NCBI GenBank assembly: GCA_023078685.1
Contig: JALGAS010000001.1
Location: 6,076,001-6,140,000, forward strand
Reading direction: 5' to 3'
Length of the DNA: 64,000 bases
Origin: Neopestalotiopsis rosae
Lineage: Eukaryota > Ascomycota > Sordariomycetes > Amphisphaeriales > Sporocadaceae
The notes beneath the pieces are model-generated. The model ran no database searches. It saw only the letters and a program-made list of their open reading frames with translations, and was not told where the DNA came from. Each line of letters opens with the position of its first letter. Position 1 is the stretch's first letter. The position numbers were made by a program, and so were the translations under genes. Positions 11,124-20,169 of this stretch are shown one piece after another.

Positions 11124-12483
11124 TAATAGCATTACCGTATTTCGCAGCTTTTTCGACGCTAACGAATAACGACCGGAATTCCCGAAGCGCTTCCGTAACC
11201 CTAAATAAAATACCCCGGTAATAAAAAAAAAGGATATAAAGCCTATATAAATTTTAAAAATTTAGATTAGGACCGATACCCCTGGTTCGTATTATACGAG
11301 CTAAAATTAATATTATTACCGGCAAAAACCCAAAGGTCTCGTTAAAATAAACGGGCCGTTTAAAATCGGAAATTAGGCGATTTTTTAATTTATATCCTTA
11401 TAATAATAATCCTTATTTTTAAGCTTTTTTTCCCTTTTTTTTATGCCCCAAAAAAAATAAAACGCTTTTAAGCAAAGCTAACGTTTTTAAAATATTAAAA
11501 AACGATTTATTTTACGATCCGCTAATATTTTAAAATAGCTTTAAAATTTATTTAAGCGATAATAATCCCTAATAGCAAAATTAGCCCTAACCGATTAGCC
11601 TAAATTACCCTTTTTCCTAAAAATTAATCCGCTCCGCTTTTATCGGAAATTCCGCTAAAAAGGTAATTATAATAAATTTTAAAATTATTTCCCGCTTTTT
11701 AATTAATATTATATTATAAAAACCCCTTTTTATAATTTAACCCGGAAAAAGCGCTTAATATTAATTTATATATTAAATTAGCATACCCTTTATATTTCCA
11801 AAACCCCGCTTTACCTTACGCTTAACACCCTAATTTACGCTAATAAAATTCCCCGCAAAGCTAAATACCTTTATAATTTTCGGAATATTTATAAATATTA
11901 AAGGATAATTTATTTAACCCTAAAACCTAGCGTAAACCCCGCGTTTTATCCTTAATTAATTTATTTCTCTCCGAACCGTAATTATTAGCGGATTTTCTTC
12001 CTTTTGCTCGGTTTAACCGCTTATCCGGATTACCGTTATTTAAAGATTTTCCCTTAATATTTATATATTTTTATCGATCTAAGCCTCGTCCCGTCGAAAT
12101 AAATACGGGAAAAAATCCTTTAGCTCCTAAAGCTAATTTTCGTTTCGATTTGCGTTAAAACGCCCGCATAAAATTAAATATATATTATACTTTATAATTT
12201 ATACCGTTTAAGCTTAATAATAATAAAAAAAAAATTTCTTTTTTATTTTCCGTATATTTTATCCGAATATTAACGAAACGTAATAATTATTTTGCTATTA
12301 AACGATAAAATAAGCTTAGGTAAATATCCGGAATTTTTTAAAATCGTCGATTTACGAAATTATATAATAGCTTATTAAATTTTAGCCGATTATCCTTAAA
12401 ATAAAATAAAATCCTTTTATTAAATATATAATAATATTTAATATATTATTATAAACCCGATTAAATTTCGCTTATTTATAAAC
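11124..12483. other. AT-rich RIP-degraded interior of the outer element
   Basis: About 1.36 kb with very low GC, no open frame of useful length and no recognisable motif. It lies between the left LTR and the CGTTT target duplication of the nested gypsy element, where the leader and gag of the outer element would be expected. Confidence 0.6.
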
Positions 12484-12488
12484 CGTTT
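12484..12488. repeat. Target-site duplication CGTTT, left copy of intact gypsy
   Basis: CGTTT precedes the left 512-bp LTR; the same five bases follow the right LTR at 20165-20169. Confidence 0.92.
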
Positions 12489-13000
12489 TGTTACGAACAT
12501 GCACCCTTGCAGAAGGACAAACAACTGTGTTGGCGCTTAAGAAGGTATGCTGCGGGGCAGTGACCACGGCCCTGGCCAAAAGACCCAGCCACCCCCGCCA
12601 GCTGTCAACAAGTGTTGACAGGATCATGGCCTTGGCAATGATCCATTGGCATGGATCACAAGGATCATTGTGATCCATAAGATCCAAGAACAAAGGGGAT
12701 CATACTTGTTGGTATGATCCAAGCAAACATCAGTGAGGGAATGAATGGATATATTAGGGAGGGATTTCCTACGGTTACATAGACAGTCATTACCTCAGTG
12801 ATCAATCTAAGCATCTATCTTACCCATAGGTGAAGCATTCAATACGCTTTGACGACTACACTTGTGAATCATTTCAGGACCACCATCTTCAGTTACTCAT
12901 TGCTCAGTTCAGTATCTTGGCTAGCGTTCCCTGTTAGCATAAACCCCCAACACCTCTTATACTCAGGTTTATTCTAGAAACCCGTAGTATAGTCGTTACA
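12489..13000 (+). repeat. 5' LTR of intact gypsy element
   Basis: Begins TGTTACGAACATGC and ends TAGTCGTTACA (TG..CA). It contains a dense block of inverted repeats at 12602-12720. Appears identical to 19653-20164. Confidence 0.95.
12602..12720 (+). promoter_or_regulatory. Four consecutive perfect hairpins in the LTR
   Basis: CTGTCAACA/TGTTGACAG (12602-12621, loop AG); TGATCCAT/ATGGATCA (12639-12658, loop TGGC); ATGGATCACAA/TTGTGATCCAT (12651-12678, loop GGATCA), which shares an arm with the previous one; GGATCATAC/GTATGATCC (12697-12720, loop TTGTTG). GGATCA/TGATCC is the repeated core. The block recurs at 19766-19884 in the 3' LTR. It may be a transcription-factor array, an RNA structure, or part of the U3 promoter; the sequence alone does not decide. 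Confidence 0.7.
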
Positions 13001-13059
13001 TTTTGATCACTCTTGTTCAGGTACGTTCCCCCAGAAACTAACTGAGCAATATCGGCAGA

Positions 13060-15555
13060 ATGTCTACCGTCAGCAAGGACAGCGGCAGTAGCAAGAAAGG
13101 AAAGGAGACAACAAAGGCCACTCAGGAACAGACACCCCAAGAATCCCCCACTCAAGCTATGAGTATTGACTCCGATGGAGACGACGACTTCGAAGTCTCC
13201 AAGGAACAGTACGAAAGCATTCTTCGGGAAATCAAGCGACTCCAGCGAGAGGAGGATCGCAAGGCCAAACTCATTCAGGAACTCCAGGATTCCAACACCG
13301 CTATGCGAGGAGCAGCCAACATCATCACCACGCCAATCCAGAAGACTGATGGGCTCAAGTTCAACACTCCCGCACCTTATGATGGAACGCCTGGAGGGCT
13401 CAAAGGATACCTTGCCCAAGTCCGCGCCTATCACTCCTTCCACATGGGAAGCTTCCAGAATGACCTTCAGAGGATCGTTCACGCAGCATCCTTCTTGAAA
13501 GGACGCGCCCTCGCGTGGTTCGAACCATACCTCTCTGAAGCAAGCGAACATGGATGGATGTTGAGCCAGTGCAAGGCAGAGACACAGAAGATCTTCGGAA
13601 CCTATGCCGGATTCGAAGAAGCACTCAAATCACTATTCCAAGATCCTGACGAGAAGAGACAAGCCGAACGAGAACTTGAGAACCTCAAGCAGAAAGCATC
13701 CGCGTCAGTATACACTGCAGAATTCAAGCGGATCACCGCTCGCATGGACTGCACCGACGACACACGCATCATGCTATACTATCAAGGTCTCAAGGAAGAA
13801 GTCAAGGATGAGATCAGTAGGATCTTGTACCTACCTACCGACTTCACCCAGTACGCGGAACTTGTGGTACGCATTGACAACCAACTATACGCTCGACGGT
13901 CTGAAAAGAAACAAACCCCGAAATACCAGAGCCGTACCACCGCCAACATGGGAAGACCCCGACAAAACGGATATAACAACCGAAACCGCGACTGGAAGAA
14001 CAAGACGTCATACGGACAACACAGCGGACCCATGGACCTTGACGCTACCCAGCGAAAGGACAAATCCAAGGTCAAGTGCTACAACTGCGGGAAAATGGGA
14101 CACTACGCGAGCGAGTGCAACCAACCAAAGAAACTGGGATTTAAACCAGTGCCAGAGGGCAAGAAGCAGATCTACAGCACCAAGCGAGAAGAAGTACCCC
14201 ACGACTCTCTCTCCTGGACGGCGTGCTACGACGACGAATGTCGAACGCATAAATCCAGCAAGCGAGACAGTGGATGGTACCCCAAGCAACCAAGAACCCT
14301 AGCCGCCGCGACGCGCCTGGGAAGGAATGTCCACATCGGATCAGAAGGACAACTGGTAGACAGCGATAGCGACACTATCGGCAGCGCTTCAGAGAACGAA
14401 GGCTACCACCAAGTCAGAGAAGCAGAACAACAGCTTCGACAGCAACAAACGACCCCATCTGTGGACGACACTAGCAGCGATGAGGAGGATACCTACGAAC
14501 CCATGGACACCGACTACAAGGGAAGAAGGGAACTCATCACGAAACTAGAAACCTCCACTAGGGATGAACTCGAACGGGAATTCAGACAAACCCGACGAAT
14601 CGACACCAATGCCCAGTTTACTCTCTCTGCCGTGGAGATGTACGGCACGGGGCAACAACTAGCAGAAATCCTCCAGAAAACCACCGACACCCCATGGGAG
14701 CAGAGAACCCCGGGAGCCAAATTTGGAGACGACCCCCGACTCAGCATCAAGCACCCTCAGCACCACCAGATCGCGTGGGTAGGATGCATCGACCCGGGAT
14801 GCGACGAACACCTTGAAAACAAAACATCTCAAGGAGTATTCCCACTACGAATGGGAAAAGACGCCATTTGCTACCCCCATCTAGCTGAGCACGCAGGAAA
14901 GGCAGAAGTAAGCTACTGCGACGCACGAGGATATGTCGTACTTGCTTTGCACCCTAGACCACCGCAGTGCTCGATCAACGAGAAAAAACCATGGTGGACA
15001 TGCCCACAGGATGACTGCATACGCCATATGCAAAACAAAGCAGAAGCATGGAAACGCATCAGAGACCTGAGAATATCAGGAAAGCTCAAGATTGAACCAG
15101 TGGAAGAAACTTTCGATGTCCGGAACGTAATGAATACCACCCGGAAAGAACCTCCACAGCCACTCCGACACACGGTCACCATGATATCCGAAGAAACCAA
15201 CGAACAAATCAAGAAGACATTCACATTACCCCAGCAACCAACGAAGGAAGAACCTTCGCAGAAAGAATTCAACGATAAACTAGCCCAGCTTGAGGCACGA
15301 TATCAAGAGGAAGGACAAGAGAAGCCACCCTCTTGGGAACTTCGGATAGAAGCATTGAATGAGCTAGCAAGAGAGCTACGCTCACCCAGACAAACCCCTG
15401 GAACGCAGGACGAAGACACAGGCGACGCACACTACCGCCAGAAGAGAAATGAGACCCGAGAACAAAGGGATCAACGGATACTCACCAGCGCCGAGAAGCG
15501 ACGCGCCAACAGACGAATCAACAAGGATTCGGGAAACGACCTGGACCACTTTTAA
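13060..15555 (+). CDS. gag: Gag polyprotein of gypsy element, extended C-terminus
   Basis: An 831-residue open frame. Residues about 45-90 are charged and coiled-coil-like; about 100-280 form the retrotransposon gag domain (GGLKGYLAQVRAYHSF, ALAWFEPYL, FKRITARMDC, YYQGLKEEVKDEI). A CCHC zinc knuckle follows (C340, C343, H348, C353; C-x2-C-x4-H-x4-C), which binds genomic RNA in this family. The roughly 480 residues after it are unusual for Gag and contain three copies of W-x2-C-x4-C-x2-H (W386/C389/C394/H397; W573/C576/C581/H584; W645/C648/C653/H656), the last two followed by x3-K. Function of that tail is unknown; more nucleic-acid binding is my guess. A slippery heptamer sits five codons before the stop. 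Confidence 0.92.
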   Translation: MSTVSKDSGSSKKGKETTKATQEQTPQESPTQAMSIDSDGDDDFEVSKEQYESILREIKRLQREEDRKAKLIQELQDSNTAMRGAANIITTPIQKTDGLKFNTPAPYDGTPGGLKGYLAQVRAYHSFHMGSFQNDLQRIVHAASFLKGRALAWFEPYLSEASEHGWMLSQCKAETQKIFGTYAGFEEALKSLFQDPDEKRQAERELENLKQKASASVYTAEFKRITARMDCTDDTRIMLYYQGLKEEVKDEISRILYLPTDFTQYAELVVRIDNQLYARRSEKKQTPKYQSRTTANMGRPRQNGYNNRNRDWKNKTSYGQHSGPMDLDATQRKDKSKVKCYNCGKMGHYASECNQPKKLGFKPVPEGKKQIYSTKREEVPHDSLSWTACYDDECRTHKSSKRDSGWYPKQPRTLAAATRLGRNVHIGSEGQLVDSDSDTIGSASENEGYHQVREAEQQLRQQQTTPSVDDTSSDEEDTYEPMDTDYKGRRELITKLETSTRDELEREFRQTRRIDTNAQFTLSAVEMYGTGQQLAEILQKTTDTPWEQRTPGAKFGDDPRLSIKHPQHHQIAWVGCIDPGCDEHLENKTSQGVFPLRMGKDAICYPHLAEHAGKAEVSYCDARGYVVLALHPRPPQCSINEKKPWWTCPQDDCIRHMQNKAEAWKRIRDLRISGKLKIEPVEETFDVRNVMNTTRKEPPQPLRHTVTMISEETNEQIKKTFTLPQQPTKEEPSQKEFNDKLAQLEARYQEEGQEKPPSWELRIEALNELARELRSPRQTPGTQDEDTGDAHYRQKRNETREQRDQRILTSAEKRRANRRINKDSGNDLDHF
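15531..15537 (+). promoter_or_regulatory. Candidate -1 programmed frameshift site GGGAAAC
   Basis: In the gag frame the bases read G GGA AAC, exactly the X-XXY-YYZ pattern. Slipping back one base enters the pol frame, which is open from 15453 to 19019. Gag's stop (15553-15555) is five codons downstream. Downstream pairing is available: TGGACC (15542-15547) with GGTCCA at 15568-15573 or 15583-15588, and CACAGA/TCTGTG (15575-15580/15589-15594) closing a loop that contains the second GGTCCA, so a pseudoknot is possible. Confidence 0.72.
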
Positions 15556-15644
15556 AGAGGCAAAAGCGGTCCACCACAGAAAGGTCCATCTGTGCCACCA
15601 ACGGCACCAAGCTACACGATCACCTAACGATCCCGATCAGGATC

Positions 15645-18600
15645 ATGAACCAAGAAATACGAGCCCTGGTAGACACGGGAGCTCAAGGAATTTTTATCTC
15701 CCCAAGAATCGTCAATAAACTTAAGGTACCATGGAAATGGAAGAAGACGCCCTACACACTCAACACTGTTGATGGACAACCTATATCTTATGGAGATGGA
15801 ATTGTTGACATGGAGACTGCGCATATTCAAGTCTACATCCAAGACCATAAGGAGGAACTCACGTGCGACATCACAGAAATCACGGACTACGATGTAGTCC
15901 TAGGGATAACCTGGTTGAAGGAGAGCTGTCCCCGAGTGAACTGGAAAACAGGCCAATTCCAGTGGGATTTACCAGGAATAGAGTCAGCCCCTGAGGAGAG
16001 TTTGAAGAACAAACCCTCAAGCGACCCTGAGACACTTGGATTTTACCTTATGACCAAGCATGTCAAGCCGAAACTCGACACTGTAGTACCCGAAGAGTAC
16101 CAAGAGTTCAGCGACCTGTTCAGCGGAGTGCTGAAAACAGGATTACCAAAGCACACAAGATACGACCATGAAATACCCCTCCAGGAAGGAAAGGAACCCC
16201 ATTTCATGCCGACATACCCAGTAAAACCTCAGCATGAGGAAGCGTTGAAAGAATACCTCAACGACATGACCCAGAAAGGATGGATTACAGAATCCACCTC
16301 ACCAGCAGGATACCCTATACTTTTCGTACCCAAGAAAAGCAAAGACGGGAAACCCAAATGGAGACCTTGCATCGACTATCGCAAGCTTAACGATATCACG
16401 ATCAAGAACCGATACCCCCTTCCTTTGATCAAGGACCTACGCGACAAGTTGCACGGAGCCAAGTGGTTTACGGCCCTAGACTTGCCCAATGCGTACGGAT
16501 TGATCAGAATTAAGGAAGGAGAAGAATGGAAGACCGCATTCCGTTGCAAATACGGACATTTCGAATACAAGGTTATGCCTTTCGGCCTAACCAACGCACC
16601 AGCAAGTTTTCAAAACATGATCAACGATGTCCTTCGGGAATACCTCGACAAGTTCGTAGTAGTATATCTCGATGATATACTCATCTACTCCAAAGACCTC
16701 GAAGAACACAAGCAACATGTCAAAATAGTGTTACAGAAACTGCAGGACGCGAACCTGCTAGTCAACCCCGAGAAAAGCGAATTCCATAAGAAAGAAGTCA
16801 CCTTCGTAGGATACGTCGTATCCCCCGGAGAAGTCAAAATGGAACCATCCAAGATTGCAGCAGTAAGAGACTGGCCTACCCCGAAAACGGTAACAGAAGT
16901 CAGATCCTTCTTAGGACTCGTAAACTTCTACCGAATGTTCATCAGGAACCTCGGAGGCATAGCCGCACCTCTCACGCACCTGACGAAAAAGGATGTACCC
17001 TTCATTTGGACAACCAAGGAACAAGAAACGTTCGAACAAATCAAGGAAGCCATTACGGATGAACCAGTAATGCGCATGGCAGACCCAGAACGGGAGTTCG
17101 AAGTCGAGACAGATGCCTCGGACTACGCCATGGGTGGACAGCTCACACAAAAGGACGACAATGGGAAACCACACCCTGTCGCCTTCTACAGCAAGAAGTT
17201 CACCAAGGAACAACTCAACTACCAGATCCATGACAAGGAACTAATGGCAATTATCGAAGCCTTCAAGGAATGGAGACACTATCTTAGTGGAACCAACTAC
17301 AAGGTCCAAGTCTACACCGATCACAAGAACCTCGCCTCGTTCACAACCAGCAAAGAACTCAACAAGCGACAAATCAGATGGGCAGAGTTCTTGGCAGACT
17401 TCAACTTCGAAATCAGCTATCGAAGAGGAACTGAAAACGGAAGAGCCGATGCGCTCAGCCGACGACCAGATCATTATCAGGATACGCCCAAGGAGGCACA
17501 CACCCTTTTTACCATGGAAGAAAACGGGAAACTGGTCCCGACCATGAATCTCTATGCAACCATGAGCATAACCAACCATAACAGCTGGACGGAACGCATG
17601 ACTAAGTGCCCAGATCCAGATGACAACCTAGTAGGGAGACACGATCCCAGCCAACAGCACTATAACGGGAAGATCAAAATCAAGGAACCACTACTCCAAG
17701 AGCTAATCAAAGATTACCACGAGTCACCGACTAGTGGACACCAAGGAGTGTTCAAGACAACCAAGCGAATCCAACAACACTTCGATTACCCACAGCTGCG
17801 GAAACACGTCAGCAACATCATCAAGGAATGCGATTTATGCAATAAGGCAAAATCAGCACGACACAAGCAATATGGACAGTTGCAACCCATACCGCCACCA
17901 GACAGAGCATGGAAATCTATCGCTCTAGACTTCATCGTGAAGCTACCACTATCAAGGGAACCCTTAACTGGAGTATTCTACGATAGCATCCTAGTATTCA
18001 CCGAACGACTCACGAAGTACGCATACTTCCTCCCATACAAGGAAGCAAGTAACGCAGAAGAATTGGCATACACCTTCCTACGGACGATCGCCAGCAGACA
18101 CGGATTACCAGACGAAATCATCTCCGATCGAGACAAGCTATTCACATCGAATTTCTGGAAATCACTCATCAGTCAGTTAGGATGCAATCACAAGTTATCC
18201 ACCGCCTTTCACCCACAAACCGATGGACAAACAGAACGAGCCAACCAAGTACTCGAAGAATACCTCAGATGCTATGTCAATCATCAGCAAGACAATTGGG
18301 TCACACTATTGCCACTTGCGGAGTTTGCATACAACAGTGCAGTACGAGAACCCACCGGAATGTCACCGTTCTACGCCAATTACGGCTTCGAACCCGACAT
18401 CACCAAAGAACCAATCAGAGGAAAAGGACTTGCACCACACGCCATTCAGCGTGTAGACCAGCTCAAACACCTGCAAGCACAACTCCAGAAAGACCTTATC
18501 ATGGCCCAAAGCAAGACCAAAGAAAGACATGATAGGAAGAAGATTGAGGGACCAATCTTTGCGGAGGGAGACAAAGTCTACCTTCTACGCAAGAACATCA

Positions 18601-19019
18601 AAACCAAGCGACCAAGCGACAAACTCGACTTCAAGAAACTCGGAGCATTCATAATCGAGAAGAAGATCTCGGATGTCAATTACCGTCTCAAGTTACCAAA
18701 AACTATGAGAAACCACCGAACCTTCCATATCTCATTGCTAGAGCCAGCACCAAAGAACGCTAAAGTCGACGAAACGCTAGAAACAGAACCCGATCAGCAA
18801 GAATACGTCGTTGAGGAAATCATCGACCATAAGAAAGTCGGACGGGGATACCAATTCCACGTTAAATGGAAAGACTACCCACCTGAGGAAAACACTTGGG
18901 AACCTAGGAAGCATGTTGAGGGCTGCGCCGCTCTTGACCAGTATCTCCGGTCTCAACAAGAGGACCAAGATCTACAAAATCACTTCCGAAACCAAGTGAA
19001 GACCAATCCACCTCGTTAG
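15645..19019 (+). CDS. pol: Pol polyprotein: protease, RT, RNase H, integrase, chromodomain
   Basis: Counted from Met at 15645, the frame has 1124 codons; it is open upstream to 15453 and lies in -1 relative to gag, so it is probably made as a Gag-Pol fusion rather than from this Met. Protease: DTGA at residues 10-13. Reverse transcriptase: PCIDYRKLN, MPFGLTNAPASFQ and the catalytic YLDD at 341-344. RNase H: ETDASDYAMGG near 488. Integrase: zinc-binding H692/H699/C729/C732 and catalytic D762, D828, E864 with the classic 35-residue gap. Chromodomain at about 1054-1101 (VVEEIIDHKK..YQFHVKWKDYP..NTWEP), which in chromoviruses steers integration toward marked chromatin. All key residues are present, so the enzyme set looks functional. 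Its stop overlaps the stop of the antisense ORF. Confidence 0.95.
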   Translation: MNQEIRALVDTGAQGIFISPRIVNKLKVPWKWKKTPYTLNTVDGQPISYGDGIVDMETAHIQVYIQDHKEELTCDITEITDYDVVLGITWLKESCPRVNWKTGQFQWDLPGIESAPEESLKNKPSSDPETLGFYLMTKHVKPKLDTVVPEEYQEFSDLFSGVLKTGLPKHTRYDHEIPLQEGKEPHFMPTYPVKPQHEEALKEYLNDMTQKGWITESTSPAGYPILFVPKKSKDGKPKWRPCIDYRKLNDITIKNRYPLPLIKDLRDKLHGAKWFTALDLPNAYGLIRIKEGEEWKTAFRCKYGHFEYKVMPFGLTNAPASFQNMINDVLREYLDKFVVVYLDDILIYSKDLEEHKQHVKIVLQKLQDANLLVNPEKSEFHKKEVTFVGYVVSPGEVKMEPSKIAAVRDWPTPKTVTEVRSFLGLVNFYRMFIRNLGGIAAPLTHLTKKDVPFIWTTKEQETFEQIKEAITDEPVMRMADPEREFEVETDASDYAMGGQLTQKDDNGKPHPVAFYSKKFTKEQLNYQIHDKELMAIIEAFKEWRHYLSGTNYKVQVYTDHKNLASFTTSKELNKRQIRWAEFLADFNFEISYRRGTENGRADALSRRPDHYQDTPKEAHTLFTMEENGKLVPTMNLYATMSITNHNSWTERMTKCPDPDDNLVGRHDPSQQHYNGKIKIKEPLLQELIKDYHESPTSGHQGVFKTTKRIQQHFDYPQLRKHVSNIIKECDLCNKAKSARHKQYGQLQPIPPPDRAWKSIALDFIVKLPLSREPLTGVFYDSILVFTERLTKYAYFLPYKEASNAEELAYTFLRTIASRHGLPDEIISDRDKLFTSNFWKSLISQLGCNHKLSTAFHPQTDGQTERANQVLEEYLRCYVNHQQDNWVTLLPLAEFAYNSAVREPTGMSPFYANYGFEPDITKEPIRGKGLAPHAIQRVDQLKHLQAQLQKDLIMAQSKTKERHDRKKIEGPIFAEGDKVYLLRKNIKTKRPSDKLDFKKLGAFIIEKKISDVNYRLKLPKTMRNHRTFHISLLEPAPKNAKVDETLETEPDQQEYVVEEIIDHKKVGRGYQFHVKWKDYPPEENTWEPRKHVEGCAALDQYLRSQQEDQDLQNHFRNQVKTNPPR

Positions 19020-19525
19020 AAACCCCCATAAGACTGAAGGTCCTCCACCACGAAGTGCTCGTGGCTATCCAAGGCAGGCAACAGACCATCCTCCTTGTCC
19101 AGCTCCTCCATTCCTCGCTGGAACAACTCGGACCCCTTCGCCTTCGCACGAGCACGGATCTTTCGGATACGAGATAACCGACCAGCAGCAGCGGCTAAAG
19201 AAGACTGAAGTTCTGCCATCTTCTCGTGAAGAGCCAGCAGATCATCACTAGCTTCCTCTTCCTCCTTCTCCAACTTCTGTTGCTGATCCAACACCTTTCG
19301 GAGAGAAGACGCTACCAGAACACCATCGCACTTCCGAGTCGGATGACGGATGCACTCCAGACATCGATTCGACCTTTCCTCCGACATGACGCAAGTCGTC
19401 TTATTTTTCCAGCAAGGCGTGCAAGGCATATCGGCAGCACGACCGTTCTTTTTCACAAATTCCAAAAGGTTTAAGCGCTCGAGTGTTTTACGAGCAGGGA
19501 CTGAAGGATCTGACATGATGAGCAC
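19016..19525 (-). CDS. Antisense ORF of gypsy element, Zn2Cys6-like cysteine cluster plus coiled coil
   Basis: A 169-codon frame on the strand opposite to pol, between pol and the 3' LTR; its TAA (19018-19016) overlaps pol's TAG tail to tail. A second Met at 19516 is an equally good start. Cysteines are spaced C-x2-C-x6-C-x9-C-x2-C-x7-C (CTPC, then TTC, then RCLEC, then KC), which falls inside the pattern of fungal Zn(II)2Cys6 binuclear clusters. A Glu/Lys/Leu-rich, coiled-coil-like segment (LRKVLDQQQKLEKEEEE onward) follows, then a basic patch. Zn2Cys6 proteins bind DNA, so a regulator of the element or host is conceivable, but the typical basic residues between the first cysteines are sparse. 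Expression is not shown by the sequence; a chance frame is unlikely given its composition. Confidence 0.6.
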   Translation of the reverse strand: MLIMSDPSVPARKTLERLNLLEFVKKNGRAADMPCTPCWKNKTTCVMSEERSNRCLECIRHPTRKCDGVLVASSLRKVLDQQQKLEKEEEEASDDLLALHEKMAELQSSLAAAAGRLSRIRKIRARAKAKGSELFQRGMEELDKEDGLLPALDSHEHFVVEDLQSYGGF

Positions 19526-19652
19526 CCATCACAAGGAAAGCAAGAAGGGAAGGATATGGAAGGGAACTTAAGGGACACGGCACAGATGGGGACGCGACCT
19601 ACTTATGCGGCCTAAGTCTTTCGAGGACAAAAGACATGGAGAAGGGAGCTGA

Positions 19653-20164
19653 TGTTACGAACATGCACCCTTGCAGAAGGACAAACAACTGTGTTGGCGC
19701 TTAAGAAGGTATGCTGCGGGGCAGTGACCACGGCCCTGGCCAAAAGACCCAGCCACCCCCGCCAGCTGTCAACAAGTGTTGACAGGATCATGGCCTTGGC
19801 AATGATCCATTGGCATGGATCACAAGGATCATTGTGATCCATAAGATCCAAGAACAAAGGGGATCATACTTGTTGGTATGATCCAAGCAAACATCAGTGA
19901 GGGAATGAATGGATATATTAGGGAGGGATTTCCTACGGTTACATAGACAGTCATTACCTCAGTGATCAATCTAAGCATCTATCTTACCCATAGGTGAAGC
20001 ATTCAATACGCTTTGACGACTACACTTGTGAATCATTTCAGGACCACCATCTTCAGTTACTCATTGCTCAGTTCAGTATCTTGGCTAGCGTTCCCTGTTA
20101 GCATAAACCCCCAACACCTCTTATACTCAGGTTTATTCTAGAAACCCGTAGTATAGTCGTTACA
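19653..20164 (+). repeat. 3' LTR of intact gypsy element
   Basis: 512 bp, apparently identical to 12489-13000, including the hairpin block at 19766-19884. Preceded by a purine-rich tract. Confidence 0.95.
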
Positions 20165-20169
20165 CGTTT
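20165..20169. repeat. Target-site duplication CGTTT, right copy of intact gypsy
   Basis: CGTTT directly after the right LTR end ..CGTTACA. Confidence 0.92.

Larger units (their letters stand above)
12489..20164 (+). mobile_element. Intact Ty3/gypsy chromovirus retrotransposon (7,676 bp)
   Basis: Two 512-bp LTRs (12489-13000, 19653-20164) that look identical base for base flank an open gag (13060-15555) and an open pol (15645-19019, frame open from 15453), plus an antisense ORF (19016-19525). A 5-bp duplication CGTTT flanks it. Domain order protease, reverse transcriptase, RNase H, integrase, chromodomain defines a chromovirus. GC content and codon integrity contrast completely with the RIP-ruined DNA on both sides, so this insertion is recent and post-dates RIP of its host. 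A purine-rich stretch (GGAGAAGGGAGC, about 19638-19649) precedes the right LTR. I could not assign the primer-binding site after 13000 to a tRNA. Confidence 0.95.

Noticed and set aside
12472..12693. Open frames inside the gypsy LTRs (also 19612-19857)
   Set aside because: They run through the hairpin block of the LTR on both strands and are identical in the two LTRs only because the LTRs are identical.
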